From Agarivorans sp. Alg241-V36 (lineage in GTDB: Bacteria; Pseudomonadota; Gammaproteobacteria; Enterobacterales; Celerinatantimonadaceae), in assembly GCF_900537085.1 (NCBI RefSeq), contig NZ_UNRE01000006.1, forward strand, positions 346,050 through 410,049: a DNA stretch of 64,000 nt, in the 5' to 3' direction. Position 1 is the stretch's first letter. Each line of letters opens with the position of its first letter. Below are positions 19,479-27,478 of this stretch, piece by piece. Under the pieces are notes generated by a model. The model made no database searches. It saw only the letters and a list, made by a program, of their open reading frames with translations, and was not told the origin of the DNA. The position numbers and the translations under genes were made by a program.

Positions 19479-19862
19479 TTAAGAAGCGGACTTTCCTAAA
19501 ATCAGAGACATAACTGGAATCCCCGTTATTTTTGAACTTCCGATTATGTAGATTGTGGCAGCGAGCAGATCCATTAATGAAATAGGAATAAATGCCATTG
19601 GCGCGATACCAAGTAAAGCGGCATAGCTGACAACGAAGAAGCCAAAAAGTCGAACAAGGCCATTCCAAACAATTATAGGAGCACGGCTAGGTAAGTCTGA
19701 GACAGCCCAAAGTAATGCTGCCCCGATACTTATAAAGAACGAAGCGAGTACAAGAGTAACAATGAATGAACTTGGCTTAGGAGAAAGAAGCTCAGGGATC
19801 ATGATCCCAATCGCGACAGGAAAATTAAAAATGGCGGTAATTTGTACAAACTTCTTAAACAT
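19479..19862 (-). CDS. Small four-helix membrane protein of unknown function
   Basis: 127 residues from the ATG at 19862 (a TTG four codons earlier is possible). Four hydrophobic segments lie at about residues 8-26, 35-55, 66-87 and 91-111. No family is recognised with certainty. Its promoter region carries two copies of the palindrome also found before the TetR and dehalogenase genes, so it is probably part of the same regulon. It might handle uptake or export linked to the dehalogenase, but nothing in the sequence proves that. Confidence 0.7.
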   Translation of the reverse strand: MFKKFVQITAIFNFPVAIGIMIPELLSPKPSSFIVTLVLASFFISIGAALLWAVSDLPSRAPIIVWNGLVRLFGFFVVSYAALLGIAPMAFIPISLMDLLAATIYIIGSSKITGIPVMSLILGKSAS

Positions 19863-19904
19863 ATTCCTACTCAATCATTTGAATGTATCGGTTGACTAGG
19901 ATTT

Positions 19905-19933
19905 ATTTTGTAGTGATCAGTAAGTAATGTCAA
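19905..19933 (-). promoter_or_regulatory. Promoter with TetR-type operator O1 (small membrane protein gene)
   Basis: Read on the minus strand: -35 TTGACA, 17-bp spacer, -10 CAAAAT. The palindrome GTAGTGATCAGTAA (19910-19923 on the plus strand) overlaps the -10 and the adjoining spacer, so a bound repressor would block polymerase. Confidence 0.6.
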
Positions 19934-19939
19934 TATTTT

Positions 19940-19953
19940 TTAGCGATAACTAC
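19940..19953. promoter_or_regulatory. TetR-type operator O2
   Basis: TTAGCGATAACTAC matches 11 of 14 positions of the local consensus GTAGTGATCACTAC. Its centre is 30 bp from that of O1, about three helical turns, which could allow cooperative binding. Confidence 0.45.
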
Positions 19954-20201
19954 AAAATAGGTTTCACCCCTTATCCTCGTTGCAAATCAATCACACAGAC
20001 TGCATGAAGAATTCACTTATGCTCTGTCATTTACCAGAACAACAAAAAAAAGAGTTTGCCAACTTACAACAAGACTCAAACGGCGATACTCACCATAACA
20101 ATAAGCGACACAAACTCCTTCACCCATTCTCTCCCCAATCAAAAGAAAGGGTTGTTAGAACTAATTCTGCATCGTTCACTAAAAAATATTTAGTTATAGC
20201 T

Positions 20202-20230
20202 TTGACATTACTTAGTGATCGATACGGAAT
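20202..20230 (+). promoter_or_regulatory. Orphan promoter with TetR-type operator O3
   Basis: -35 TTGACA, 17-bp spacer and a weak -10 CGGAAT; the spacer holds TTAGTGATCGATAC (20212-20225), 11 of 14 matches to the consensus. It points toward the 3' end of the TetR gene, with only a 15-codon frame (20257-20304) before it. It could drive an antisense RNA to tetR or be the leftover promoter of a deleted gene. Confidence 0.45.
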
Positions 20231-20307
20231 ATTCACCCTGGCGTGGTTGCAACAAATATGGCTGATATTACTGGTTTAAGTGAAATGGCATCGTCACCAC
20301 AATAGTA

Positions 20308-20910
20308 TTACTGACCGCTGCTAGTCTGTATCGAATTGAGTGCGTAGTCCATGACCGATACTGCAACTTGCTGTGACTCACCCGCTCGAATCTGAGTAGA
20401 AAGCCCATAAAGAACCGATAGCAGGTATTTTGTCTGCAGTTCTGCGGTCTCAGACTCAGTTATTACACCCTCAGACTCGATCAAGGTAGTGATCAGCTTT
20501 TGGGTTTTCAATCCAAATTGATTGATGTACACCGTCGCTTCCTCAGGAAAGGCAACGCTGTCAGACTCATTGACGCTTTTTACTAATAAACACCCCAGCG
20601 GGGTATCAGCATCTGAAAACTCTTGAATTAGCTCATAGAAACACGCTCGTAGCCTTTCTATGAAAGGCGCGTCTGAAGGCTCTGTGATATGGCGATAACA
20701 CGGGTCAGTATATTGCGTGATGTAATGCGCGATCACTTCTTTGAATAGCTTCTCTTTGTTGCCAAAAGCGGCATACAAGCTAGGCGTATTGATCCCAAGT
20801 TCTGAGGTTAGATGCGCCACAGATGTAGCTGTATAACCGTTGTTCCAAAATATGCGCATTGCCTTATCGAGTGCGATATCTCTGTCAAACGCCCTTTTTC
20901 TTCCTACCAT
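20308..20910 (-). CDS. TetR/AcrR-family transcriptional regulator
   Basis: 200 residues. The N-terminal helix-turn-helix (about 8-55: FDRDIALDKAMRIFWNNGY, then SVAHLTSELGINTPSLYAAFGNKEKLF) is typical of TetR proteins, and the helical C-terminal domain would bind a ligand. Wording such as ADTPLGCLLVKS suggests the NemR/AcuR-like subgroup. It is divergent from the dehalogenase gene, and the shared region carries three copies of a 14-bp palindrome, one of them over its own promoter. It is therefore probably an autoregulated repressor of the dehalogenase-SDR unit and of the small membrane protein. The inducer is unknown. Confidence 0.88.
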   Translation of the reverse strand: MVGRKRAFDRDIALDKAMRIFWNNGYTATSVAHLTSELGINTPSLYAAFGNKEKLFKEVIAHYITQYTDPCYRHITEPSDAPFIERLRACFYELIQEFSDADTPLGCLLVKSVNESDSVAFPEEATVYINQFGLKTQKLITTLIESEGVITESETAELQTKYLLSVLYGLSTQIRAGESQQVAVSVMDYALNSIQTSSGQ

Positions 20911-20951
20911 TACCGATGGTACTCCTACCTAAAGTATATTGATTGATACCT

Positions 20952-20980
20952 ATTTTGTAGTACTCACTATAAAATGTCAA
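20952..20980 (-). promoter_or_regulatory. tetR promoter with operator O4
   Basis: On the minus strand: -35 TTGACA, 17-bp spacer, -10 CAAAAT. The palindrome GTAGTACTCACTAT (20957-20970) overlaps the -10 and spacer. This is the same geometry as at O1, supporting autoregulation. Confidence 0.6.
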
Positions 20981-20988
20981 TTTCGTTG

Positions 20989-21017
20989 TTGACTTTACTT
21001 ATCGATCGGTACAGAAT
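20989..21017 (+). promoter_or_regulatory. Dehalogenase promoter with operator O5
   Basis: -35 TTGACT, 17-bp spacer, -10 CAGAAT. The spacer contains TTATCGATCGGTAC (20999-21012), a diverged copy of the palindrome. It drives the dehalogenase and probably the SDR gene. Confidence 0.6.
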
Positions 21018-21032
21018 TTATCCATACCATTT

Positions 21033-21046
21033 GTATCGATCACTAC
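21033..21046. promoter_or_regulatory. TetR-type operator O6
   Basis: GTATCGATCACTAC matches 12 of 14 positions of the consensus. It lies downstream of the dehalogenase -10, its centre 34 bp from that of O5, where a repressor would act as a roadblock. Confidence 0.5.
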
Positions 21047-21106
21047 ATAATACCAATGACCGTGCAGATGACTTTATGAATACCAACCAATTTGTAGGAA
21101 ATAATA

Positions 21107-22012
21107 ATGACGATTAAAGCATTAAGAACTCGAGAAGAGCGTTTTTCAGTACTCCCTGCGTTTCCTTATCAGCCTAATTATGTTGATGATCTCAGCGGAT
21201 ATGAATCGCTGCGAATGGCGTATATCGATGAAGGTGATAAAAACTCGGAATACACATTTCTCTGTTTGCACGGTGAACCAACATGGAGTTATCTATATCG
21301 TAAAATGATCCCAGTTTTTACTGATGCAGGTCATCGTGTTGTTGCCCCTGATTTATTCGGCTTTGGCCGCTCAGATAAGCCTATTGAAGACTCTGTGTAC
21401 AACTTTGAGTTCCACAGAAACAGTCTAATTCAATTAATTGAACGCTTAGATCTTAAAAATATTGTGTTGGTTTGTCAGGATTGGGGAGGGGGCCTTGGTT
21501 TGACGATACCAATGGATATGCAAGATCGTTTCAAAAAACTTATTGTGATGAACACTGCTATCTCAAATGGTGAACCGCTGGCTGAAGCCGCAGTACAGTG
21601 GATGGCTCTTAATGAAACAATTTCAGAATTACCAGTAGCAGGGGTCATAGCATGTGATGCTGGCGCAGCTGTCAATGTGATGGATGCAATTGCGTATGAC
21701 GCGCCATTCCCTGACAAAACCTACAAAGTTGGCGTGAAACGATTCCCACAGATGATCCCAACGAATGCGGATGATGATGCGGTGAAGTATGGACTTCGTG
21801 CGATTGAGTTCTGGTCAAATGAATGGAGCGGTGAAAGCTTTATGGCGATAGGAATGAAAGATGCAATCTTAGGTGAGGCAGCGATGATGCAACTAAAAGC
21901 GGTGATCAAAGGTTGCCCTGAGCCAATGAAAATTGAAGAAGCGGGTCACTTTGTTCAAGAGTATGGTGTTGAAGTAGCAGAGCAAGCTCTTGCTTCATTT
22001 ACTATGATTTAG
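21107..22012 (+). CDS. Haloalkane dehalogenase, HLD-I (DhlA-like)
   Basis: 301 residues of alpha/beta-hydrolase fold. All catalytic parts are visible: oxyanion region HGEPTWSYLYRKM (55-67), nucleophile Asp125 with halide-binding Trp126 in CQDWGG, acid Asp252 in GMKDAILG and base His281 in EAGHFVQEYG, close to Asp124/Asp260/His289 of Xanthobacter DhlA. Such enzymes hydrolyse carbon-halogen bonds of short haloalkanes to an alcohol and halide, in the cytoplasm. TAGGAAATAATA precedes the ATG. A divergent TetR gene and a downstream SDR, which could oxidise the alcohol produced, suggest a compact degradation module. The natural substrate is unknown; marine organohalides are plausible. Confidence 0.9.
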   Translation: MTIKALRTREERFSVLPAFPYQPNYVDDLSGYESLRMAYIDEGDKNSEYTFLCLHGEPTWSYLYRKMIPVFTDAGHRVVAPDLFGFGRSDKPIEDSVYNFEFHRNSLIQLIERLDLKNIVLVCQDWGGGLGLTIPMDMQDRFKKLIVMNTAISNGEPLAEAAVQWMALNETISELPVAGVIACDAGAAVNVMDAIAYDAPFPDKTYKVGVKRFPQMIPTNADDDAVKYGLRAIEFWSNEWSGESFMAIGMKDAILGEAAMMQLKAVIKGCPEPMKIEEAGHFVQEYGVEVAEQALASFTMI

Positions 22013-22035
22013 TTGTACTCATTCAGCCCTGACAT

Positions 22036-22069
22036 ATGCTCAAAAATGCTCATAAGCATTTTTGAGCAT
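22036..22069. terminator. Perfect hairpin between the dehalogenase and SDR genes
   Basis: A 15-bp perfect stem (ATGCTCAAAAATGCT / AGCATTTTTGAGCAT) with a CATA loop. There is no T-run after the stem, so it is more likely a 3'-stabilising or attenuating hairpin than a full terminator; the SDR gene starts 71 bases later. Confidence 0.6.
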
Positions 22070-22139
22070 GCCGTATTGTTCTAAACACAGTGAACTTACA
22101 AACCAATCTTCCGAGAAGTTAAACCTAGGAATCAGTTAT

Positions 22140-22880
22140 ATGAAGACAAATATTGAAAACAAAGTAGTTGTAATTACAGGCGCAAGCAGTGGACTAGGTG
22201 AGGCAATGGCTAGAAAACTGGCTTCTCAGGGTGCAAAAGTGGTGTTAGGTGCGCGCCGCATTGAAAAACTGGACGCGATTGTTGCTGAAATTCAAAGCGA
22301 AAATGGTCAGGCAGTAGCATTGGCAACAGATGTCACTATAGGTGAGAGCGTTAAAGCACTGGTTGACTTGGCAGTAACGACGTTTGGTCGCGCAGATGTG
22401 ATGATCAATAACGCTGGTATTATGCCGCTTTCACCTTTAAGTGCGCTGAAAGTACAAGAGTGGAATGACACCATCGATGTGAATATAAAGGGTGTACTTA
22501 ATGGTATTGCAGCTGCACTTCCAGTGTTTGAGCGACAAGAAACTGGTCACTTTATTAACATTTCCTCTGTTGCTGGTCATAAAGTTTCGCCAGCGAGCAG
22601 TGTGTATGCAGGTACTAAATTTGCCGTTCGTGCAATTAGTGAGGGGCTACGTATGGAGGTAGGTCGTAATATTCGCACAACTGTCATCTCACCTGGACTT
22701 ATTGATTCTGAGCTTAAACATGGCACCTCAGATGCAACGATCTCTCAATTTGTGAATGAGGTGTATAACGATGCCATTTCAGCGACGTCTATCGCTAATG
22801 CTGTCGCTTATGTGATTGAACAGCCAAACGATGTTGATGTAAACGAGATTGTACTGCGCCCTACAGTACAAGAGTTTTAA
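22140..22880 (+). CDS. Short-chain dehydrogenase/reductase
   Basis: 246 residues from the ATG at 22140, which follows CTAGGAATCAGTT; the longer frame from 22062 runs through the upstream hairpin and is unlikely. Classical SDR motifs are intact: [10 protein letters not shown] (cofactor binding), NNAGIM, the catalytic serine in NISSVAGH and the YAGTK Tyr-Lys pair, then the [10 protein letters not shown] loop. The ARRIEKL basic pair after beta-2 suggests NADP(H) preference. It follows the dehalogenase and is probably cotranscribed, so a role in alcohol or aldehyde turnover after dehalogenation is plausible but unproven. Confidence 0.88.
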   Translation: MKTNIENKVVVITGASSGLGEAMARKLASQGAKVVLGARRIEKLDAIVAEIQSENGQAVALATDVTIGESVKALVDLAVTTFGRADVMINNAGIMPLSPLSALKVQEWNDTIDVNIKGVLNGIAAALPVFERQETGHFINISSVAGHKVSPASSVYAGTKFAVRAISEGLRMEVGRNIRTTVISPGLIDSELKHGTSDATISQFVNEVYNDAISATSIANAVAYVIEQPNDVDVNEIVLRPTVQEF

Positions 22881-22938
22881 CTGGCACTAACAGTATGTGT
22901 GGTCGATATGACGTGTGTCGACCATGATCTGTTGTAAT

Positions 22939-23047
22939 GGATGAGTAATTTTGGACACCTGATTAGAGGTTTTCAATACCTCAGGTAGTCCATGAACTGC
23001 TAATTTAGAAGAAGCACTGACACAGTTCTGTCCAAAAATGAGCTACC
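22939..23047. mobile_element. Possible 109-bp MITE-like element or insertion-sequence remnant
   Basis: Two 19-bp ends (22939-22957 and the reverse complement of 23029-23047) agree at 14 positions and share TTTTGGACA, a sequence seen in many IS3-type ends. A second inverted pair lies inside (GAACTG 22994-22999 with CAGTTC 23023-23028). There is no coding capacity and no clear target duplication. The rest of the 22881-23205 gap holds a 7-bp stem after the SDR stop (TGGTCGA / TCGACCA, 22900-22924) and no gene. Confidence 0.35.
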
Positions 23048-23205
23048 TAGACTCTTCGTATCCTTCTTTATTCCAACCTCTGCTTATTTGTGATGTACGT
23101 CAAAAAATATAGGGTGTAGTTTCAAAGTAGCGGAAAGAATTCCAATGAAACTGAAACCTACAAATAAGTCACTGATTTAGATAAAGCCTTGCTTCATTAT
23201 TTATG

Positions 23206-23221
23206 CTGTATATACTAACAG
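23206..23221. promoter_or_regulatory. SOS box 1 upstream of lexA
   Basis: CTGTATATACTAACAG fits the LexA consensus CTGT-N8-ACAG and lies 28 bases before the lexA ATG. Confidence 0.9.
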
Positions 23222-23225
23222 TGTG

Positions 23226-23241
23226 CTGTATAAACCTACAG
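23226..23241. promoter_or_regulatory. SOS box 2 upstream of lexA
   Basis: CTGTATAAACCTACAG is a second CTGT-N8-ACAG site, 20 bp from the first and seven bases before the lexA ATG. Two tandem boxes are also the arrangement at E. coli lexA, giving tight autoregulation. Confidence 0.9.
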
Positions 23242-23248
23242 GTAAATT

Positions 23249-23896
23249 ATGAAGCCCTTAACACCTCGTCAAACCGAAGTCTTTGAACTTATTCGCCGCC
23301 ATATTTCCGATACCGGAATGCCGCCAACTCGCGCAGAAATTGCCAAGGAGTTAGGCTTTCGCTCAGCTAATGCGGCGGAAGAGCACTTACGTGCTTTAGC
23401 TAAAAAGGGCGCTATTGAGATGATCCCGGGGGCTTCGCGTGGTATCCGTTTAAGTGAAGCGTACTTGCCCGCCAGTGCCAATGAGTCTGCGGCCGAGGAA
23501 GCAGAGCCGGGTTTACCTTTAATTGGCCAAGTGGCTGCCGGTGAGCCTATTTTGGCGCAAGAACATGTAGAGTCGCACTATGCGGTAGATGCTAACTTGT
23601 TTAACCCTCATGCAGATTATTTGCTGCGGGTGCAAGGTATGAGCATGAAGGATATTGGCATAATGGATGGCGATTTACTGGCTGTGCATAAAACCAATGA
23701 TGTTCACAACGGCCAAGTGGTGGTGGCGCGTTTAGAAGACGATGTTACTGTTAAGCGTTTTGAGCGCGACGGTAAAATGGTTTACTTGCATCCAGAGAAT
23801 GAAGAGCTCTCTACTATTGAAGTTGATTTAGAATATCAAAGCATCGAAATAGAAGGTTTAGCGGTAGGTATTATTCGCACTGCCGATTGGATGTAA
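23249..23896 (+). CDS. lexA: LexA repressor
   Basis: 215 residues. The winged-helix DNA-binding domain (1-70; [27 protein letters not shown]) is followed by the S24 peptidase domain with the self-cleavage site Ala97-Gly98 (QVAAGEP), catalytic Ser132 ([13 protein letters not shown]) and Lys169 (VTVKRFE). It represses SOS genes, and activated RecA triggers its autocleavage. Two SOS boxes overlap its promoter region. It is a single-gene unit ended by a terminator; no dinF lies next to it, although a DinF-like MATE gene occurs at 31767. Confidence 0.97.
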   Translation: MKPLTPRQTEVFELIRRHISDTGMPPTRAEIAKELGFRSANAAEEHLRALAKKGAIEMIPGASRGIRLSEAYLPASANESAAEEAEPGLPLIGQVAAGEPILAQEHVESHYAVDANLFNPHADYLLRVQGMSMKDIGIMDGDLLAVHKTNDVHNGQVVVARLEDDVTVKRFERDGKMVYLHPENEELSTIEVDLEYQSIEIEGLAVGIIRTADWM

Positions 23897-23927
23897 GCCT
23901 TACATAGCAATAAGTTCCGCCCTTTTT

Positions 23928-23956
23928 AAGCCCAAATCAGCCTGATTTGGGCTTTT
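23928..23956 (+). terminator. Terminator of lexA
   Basis: A perfect 12-bp stem (AAGCCCAAATCA / TGATTTGGGCTT) with a GCC loop ends in TTTT. Confidence 0.9.
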
Positions 23957-24163
23957 GTCGTTAGCATCACATCTTTCGTGTTTATCCATAAAAATCTCAA
24001 CAATATATTTACATTTCTTTAACTTAGGGGTTAATTTATAAGCAGTAGCTTGTATTTAGCTGTTGCTGTCTACTACTTTTGGGGTGGGGGATTTCCCTTT
24101 TTCTGCAGCTACTTTCCTAGTTTGGAGAGTTGTTGTCGTTGGCTACTAGCAAAGGAGAGCGCT

Positions 24164-25294
24164 GTGGGCCGATGGATTCAGCTATTAATGCTGACATTCT
24201 TTTCGTCGCAAGTATTTGCGCAAGAAATGTCATTCAACTTACGTCCGGGTGTTACCGCCATTAGTGAGCAGGTTTATGGCCTGCACATGACAATTTTTTA
24301 TATTTGTTGTGCTATTGGGGTGCTGGTGTTTGGCGCCATGTTCTGGGCTATTTTTCATCATCGTAAGTCTAAAGGAGCCAAGCCGGCTCAATTTCATGAA
24401 AGTACCAAAGTAGAAATTATTTGGACCATTATTCCCTTCATTATTTTGATTGGAATGGCGATCCCTGCCACTAAAACCCTGCTGGCCATGGAAGATCCTT
24501 CCGATGCCGATATCACCATTCAAGTTACGGGTTCTCAGTGGAAGTGGCATTACAAGTACTTTGACCGTGAATTAGAGTTCTACAGCGTGCTGGCTTCTGA
24601 TATGGATGAAGTTAACGGCAAACTGGAAAAACGCAAAAACTACTTGCTTGAGGTAGACCGCCCACTGGTATTGCCTATCGATAAAAAAGTGCGGTTCTTG
24701 ATGACCTCAGAAGATGTTATCCACTCGTGGTGGGTACCTGATTTTGCAGTTAAAAAAGACGCCAACCCAGGCTTTATTAACGAAGCTTGGACCATCATTG
24801 ATAAACCCGGTATATACCGCGGCCAGTGTGCTGAGTTATGTGGTAAAGACCATGGCTTTATGCCGATTGTGGTTATTGCTAAAACTCAGGCCGACTACGA
24901 TACCTGGCTAGCCGAAGAAGAGGCGGCTTATCTAGCTAAGCAAGCCCAAGAGTTAGAGCTGGTGGCTATGACCATGGAACAGGATGAGCTGATGTCGCTA
25001 GGCAAAAAAGTTTACGACAAGAGCTGTGCGGCTTGTCACCAAGTTAATGGTGAAGGTTTACCGGGTGTATTCCCTGGTCTTAAAGACAGCCCAATTGCTG
25101 TGGGGGATGTAACTAAACACATCGAAGTGGTTGTACACGGGGTACCAGGCACTGCAATGCAAGCCTTTGGTAAACAGCTAGGTTTAAAAGAACTGGCTGC
25201 TGTAATTACTTACGAGCGTAATGCTTGGGGTAATGATACCGGTGATTTAGTGCAGGCCAAGGATGTTGTGGCCGTGCAAAACGCAGCGCAGTAG
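24164..25294 (+). CDS. coxB: Cytochrome c oxidase subunit II with fused cytochrome c domain
   Basis: 376 residues from GTG 24164, fixed by AAGGAG six bases upstream and by the signal peptide it gives (MGRWIQLLMLTFFSSQVFA); the longer frame from 24050 is implausible. Two membrane helices (about 42-64 and 84-106) anchor the periplasmic CuA domain with ligands His187, Cys222, Cys226, His230 and Met233 (CAELCGKDHGFMPI). A C-terminal class I cytochrome c carries CAACH (288-292) and a later methionine in GTAMQAFG. This is a caa3/aa3-type subunit II that takes electrons from soluble cytochrome c. It heads the cox cluster. Confidence 0.95.
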   Translation: MGRWIQLLMLTFFSSQVFAQEMSFNLRPGVTAISEQVYGLHMTIFYICCAIGVLVFGAMFWAIFHHRKSKGAKPAQFHESTKVEIIWTIIPFIILIGMAIPATKTLLAMEDPSDADITIQVTGSQWKWHYKYFDRELEFYSVLASDMDEVNGKLEKRKNYLLEVDRPLVLPIDKKVRFLMTSEDVIHSWWVPDFAVKKDANPGFINEAWTIIDKPGIYRGQCAELCGKDHGFMPIVVIAKTQADYDTWLAEEEAAYLAKQAQELELVAMTMEQDELMSLGKKVYDKSCAACHQVNGEGLPGVFPGLKDSPIAVGDVTKHIEVVVHGVPGTAMQAFGKQLGLKELAAVITYERNAWGNDTGDLVQAKDVVAVQNAAQ

Positions 25295-25305
25295 GGAGAG
25301 AAATA

Positions 25306-26898
25306 ATGAGCACGATTAGTGACGTTCATGCTGACCATGACGAGCACCATCACGGCGCCCCTCGCGGCCTTATGCGTTGGGTATTAACCACTAACCACAA
25401 AGACATTGGCTCTATGTATTTGTGGTTCAGTTTTGCCATGTTTATTACCGGTGGCGCTATGGCTATGGTAATTCGCGCAGAACTGTTTCAACCTGGCTTA
25501 CAGTTGGTTGAACCTAACTTCTTTAATCAAATGACCACCATGCATGGCCTTATTATGGTGTTTGGTGCGGTAATGCCGGCCTTTACTGGATTGGCTAACT
25601 GGCTGATTCCAATGATGATTGGCGCGCCAGATATGGCCTTGCCTCGGATGAATAACTGGAGCTTTTGGATTCTACCTTTTGCCTTCACCATGCTGTTGGC
25701 TTCGTTATTTATGGAAGGCGGCGGCCCCAACTTTGGTTGGACTTTCTACGCTCCGCTCTCTACTAACTACAGTCCCGATAGTACTGCCTTGTTTGTATTC
25801 TCGGTGCATATTATGGGCATCAGTTCGATTATGGGCGCGATCAACGTGATTGTGACCATTATGAACTTGCGCGCACCTGGTATGACTTACATGAAGCTGC
25901 CGCTATTTGTGTGGACCTGGTTTATTACCGCATTTTTGTTGATCGCGGTAATGCCGGTGCTCGCTGGAGCGGTCACCATGGTGCTCACTGATAAGTATTT
26001 TGGCACCTCGTTTTTTGATGCTGCGGGCGGGGGAGACCCCGTGCTGTTCCAGCACATATTCTGGTTCTTTGGCCATCCTGAAGTTTACATTATGATTTTG
26101 CCGTCATTCGGCATTATCTCGGCCATTGTTCCTGCCTTCTCACGTAAAAGATTGTTCGGTTATGCCTCGATGGTTTACGCCACTGCATCTATTGCTGGCT
26201 TAAGCTTTGTAGTGTGGGCACACCACATGTTTACCACGGGAATGCCGGTAGAAGCAGAGCTGTTCTTTATGTTCTGTACCATGCTGATCTCGGTGCCTAC
26301 CGGGGTGAAGGTATTTAACTGGGTAGCCACCATGTGGCGTGGCTCAATGACCTTTGAAACCCCCATGTTGTTTGCGCTGGCCTTTATCGTACTGTTCACT
26401 ATTGGTGGCTTCTCTGGTTTGATGCTGGCGATTACGCCGGTGGACTTCCAGTATCATGATACCTATTTTGTGGTGGCGCACTTCCACTATGTATTGGTAA
26501 CTGGCGCGGTATTCTCGATTATGGCGGCTGCCTATTATTGGCTACCCAAGTGGACTGGCAACATGTACGACGAAGGTTTGGGTAGGTTGCACTTTTGGTG
26601 CTCGCTTATCTCGGTGAATGTGTTGTTCTTCCCAATGCACTTCTTAGGTTTAGGTGGAATGCCACGGCGTATACCAGACTATGCCCTGCAGTTTGCCGAT
26701 GTTAACGCCATTGTAAGCATTGGTGGCTTTGCCTTTGGTTTGTCTCAATTCATCTTCTTGTACATGGTTATCAAGTGCATTCGCAGCGGTGAACCCGCTC
26801 CGGCTAAACCTTGGGAAGGAGCTGAAGGTTTAGAGTGGGATGCACTGCCATCGCCAGCGCCTTATCACAGCTTCTCTACTCCGCCGGAGATTAAATAA
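25306..26898 (+). CDS. coxA: Cytochrome c oxidase subunit I
   Basis: 530 residues with twelve membrane helices. Haem and CuB ligands are in the expected blocks: TTMHGLIMVFG (low-spin haem a histidine), WFFGHPEVYIMILPSFG (CuB histidine and the cross-linked tyrosine), VWAHHMFTTGM (two CuB histidines) and HDTYFVVAHFHYVLV (haem a3 and a ligands). The K- and D-channel residues of A-type oxidases appear present. It reduces oxygen to water and pumps protons. GGGAGAGAAATA precedes the ATG. It is cotranscribed with coxB. Confidence 0.97.
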   Translation: MSTISDVHADHDEHHHGAPRGLMRWVLTTNHKDIGSMYLWFSFAMFITGGAMAMVIRAELFQPGLQLVEPNFFNQMTTMHGLIMVFGAVMPAFTGLANWLIPMMIGAPDMALPRMNNWSFWILPFAFTMLLASLFMEGGGPNFGWTFYAPLSTNYSPDSTALFVFSVHIMGISSIMGAINVIVTIMNLRAPGMTYMKLPLFVWTWFITAFLLIAVMPVLAGAVTMVLTDKYFGTSFFDAAGGGDPVLFQHIFWFFGHPEVYIMILPSFGIISAIVPAFSRKRLFGYASMVYATASIAGLSFVVWAHHMFTTGMPVEAELFFMFCTMLISVPTGVKVFNWVATMWRGSMTFETPMLFALAFIVLFTIGGFSGLMLAITPVDFQYHDTYFVVAHFHYVLVTGAVFSIMAAAYYWLPKWTGNMYDEGLGRLHFWCSLISVNVLFFPMHFLGLGGMPRRIPDYALQFADVNAIVSIGGFAFGLSQFIFLYMVIKCIRSGEPAPAKPWEGAEGLEWDALPSPAPYHSFSTPPEIK

Positions 26899-26899
26899 T

Positions 26900-27478
26900 A
26901 TGCTTGGCCATCGTCGTTTAGTCACAAAACTGCTGGTGGTAGTGGTGGCTATGTTCGGCTTTGGTTACGCCTTAGTGCCGCTTTATGACGTGTTTTGTCA
27001 GGTTACTGGCATTAACGGCAAAACAGCTAAAGAAGCCAGTGAGCTAAGCCTAGTTACTGACGAGCAGCGCACCGTAACCGTAGAGTTTATTAGCTATGTA
27101 CCGCAAGGGCTTAACTGGAAGTTTGGCCCTAAGGTTAACCGAGTAAAAGTGCATCCGGGTGAAACGCTACAGGTAGATTTTAGCGCGAGTAATCTCACTC
27201 CCAAGCGAGGCACGGTACAGGCGGTTCCTTCGGTTAGCCCTGGTTTAGCTGCCAATCACTTAAAAAAAGTCAGCTGTTTTTGTTTTGAGCAGCAAACCTT
27301 AGCCCCGGGTCAACAACAAGATATGCCTTTGTTTTTCTATGTGGACCCAGAGTTACCTAAAGATATTAATACCTTAACCTTGGCTTACACCTTATTTGCC
27401 GTAGAGGGCGAGCCGATTGAATCTGAAACAGCACAAGTAAGTGCCGATGGAGAGGTGGGCAATGACGCAGCCTTATGA
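26900..27478 (+). CDS. ctaG: Cytochrome c oxidase assembly protein CtaG/Cox11
   Basis: 192 residues from ATG 26900, one base after the coxA stop; the frame from 26840 runs inside coxA. One N-terminal membrane anchor (about 10-30) precedes the periplasmic Cox11 domain. YALVPLYDVFCQVTG and the copper-binding CFCF motif (KKVSCFCFEQQTL) are intact. It delivers copper to the CuB site of subunit I. Its end overlaps coxC by 17 bases. Confidence 0.95.
   Translation: MLGHRRLVTKLLVVVVAMFGFGYALVPLYDVFCQVTGINGKTAKEASELSLVTDEQRTVTVEFISYVPQGLNWKFGPKVNRVKVHPGETLQVDFSASNLTPKRGTVQAVPSVSPGLAANHLKKVSCFCFEQQTLAPGQQQDMPLFFYVDPELPKDINTLTLAYTLFAVEGEPIESETAQVSADGEVGNDAAL

Noticed and set aside
19980..20279. 99-codon plus-strand frame between the small membrane protein and TetR genes
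   Set aside because: It needs a TTG start without a ribosome binding site, has low-complexity His/Asn/Gln/Lys content, and its 3' part is an operator-bearing promoter. Better read as non-coding.
22900..22924. Hairpin after the SDR gene as rho-independent terminator
   Set aside because: The stem is only 7 bp with an 11-base loop and no T-run follows.
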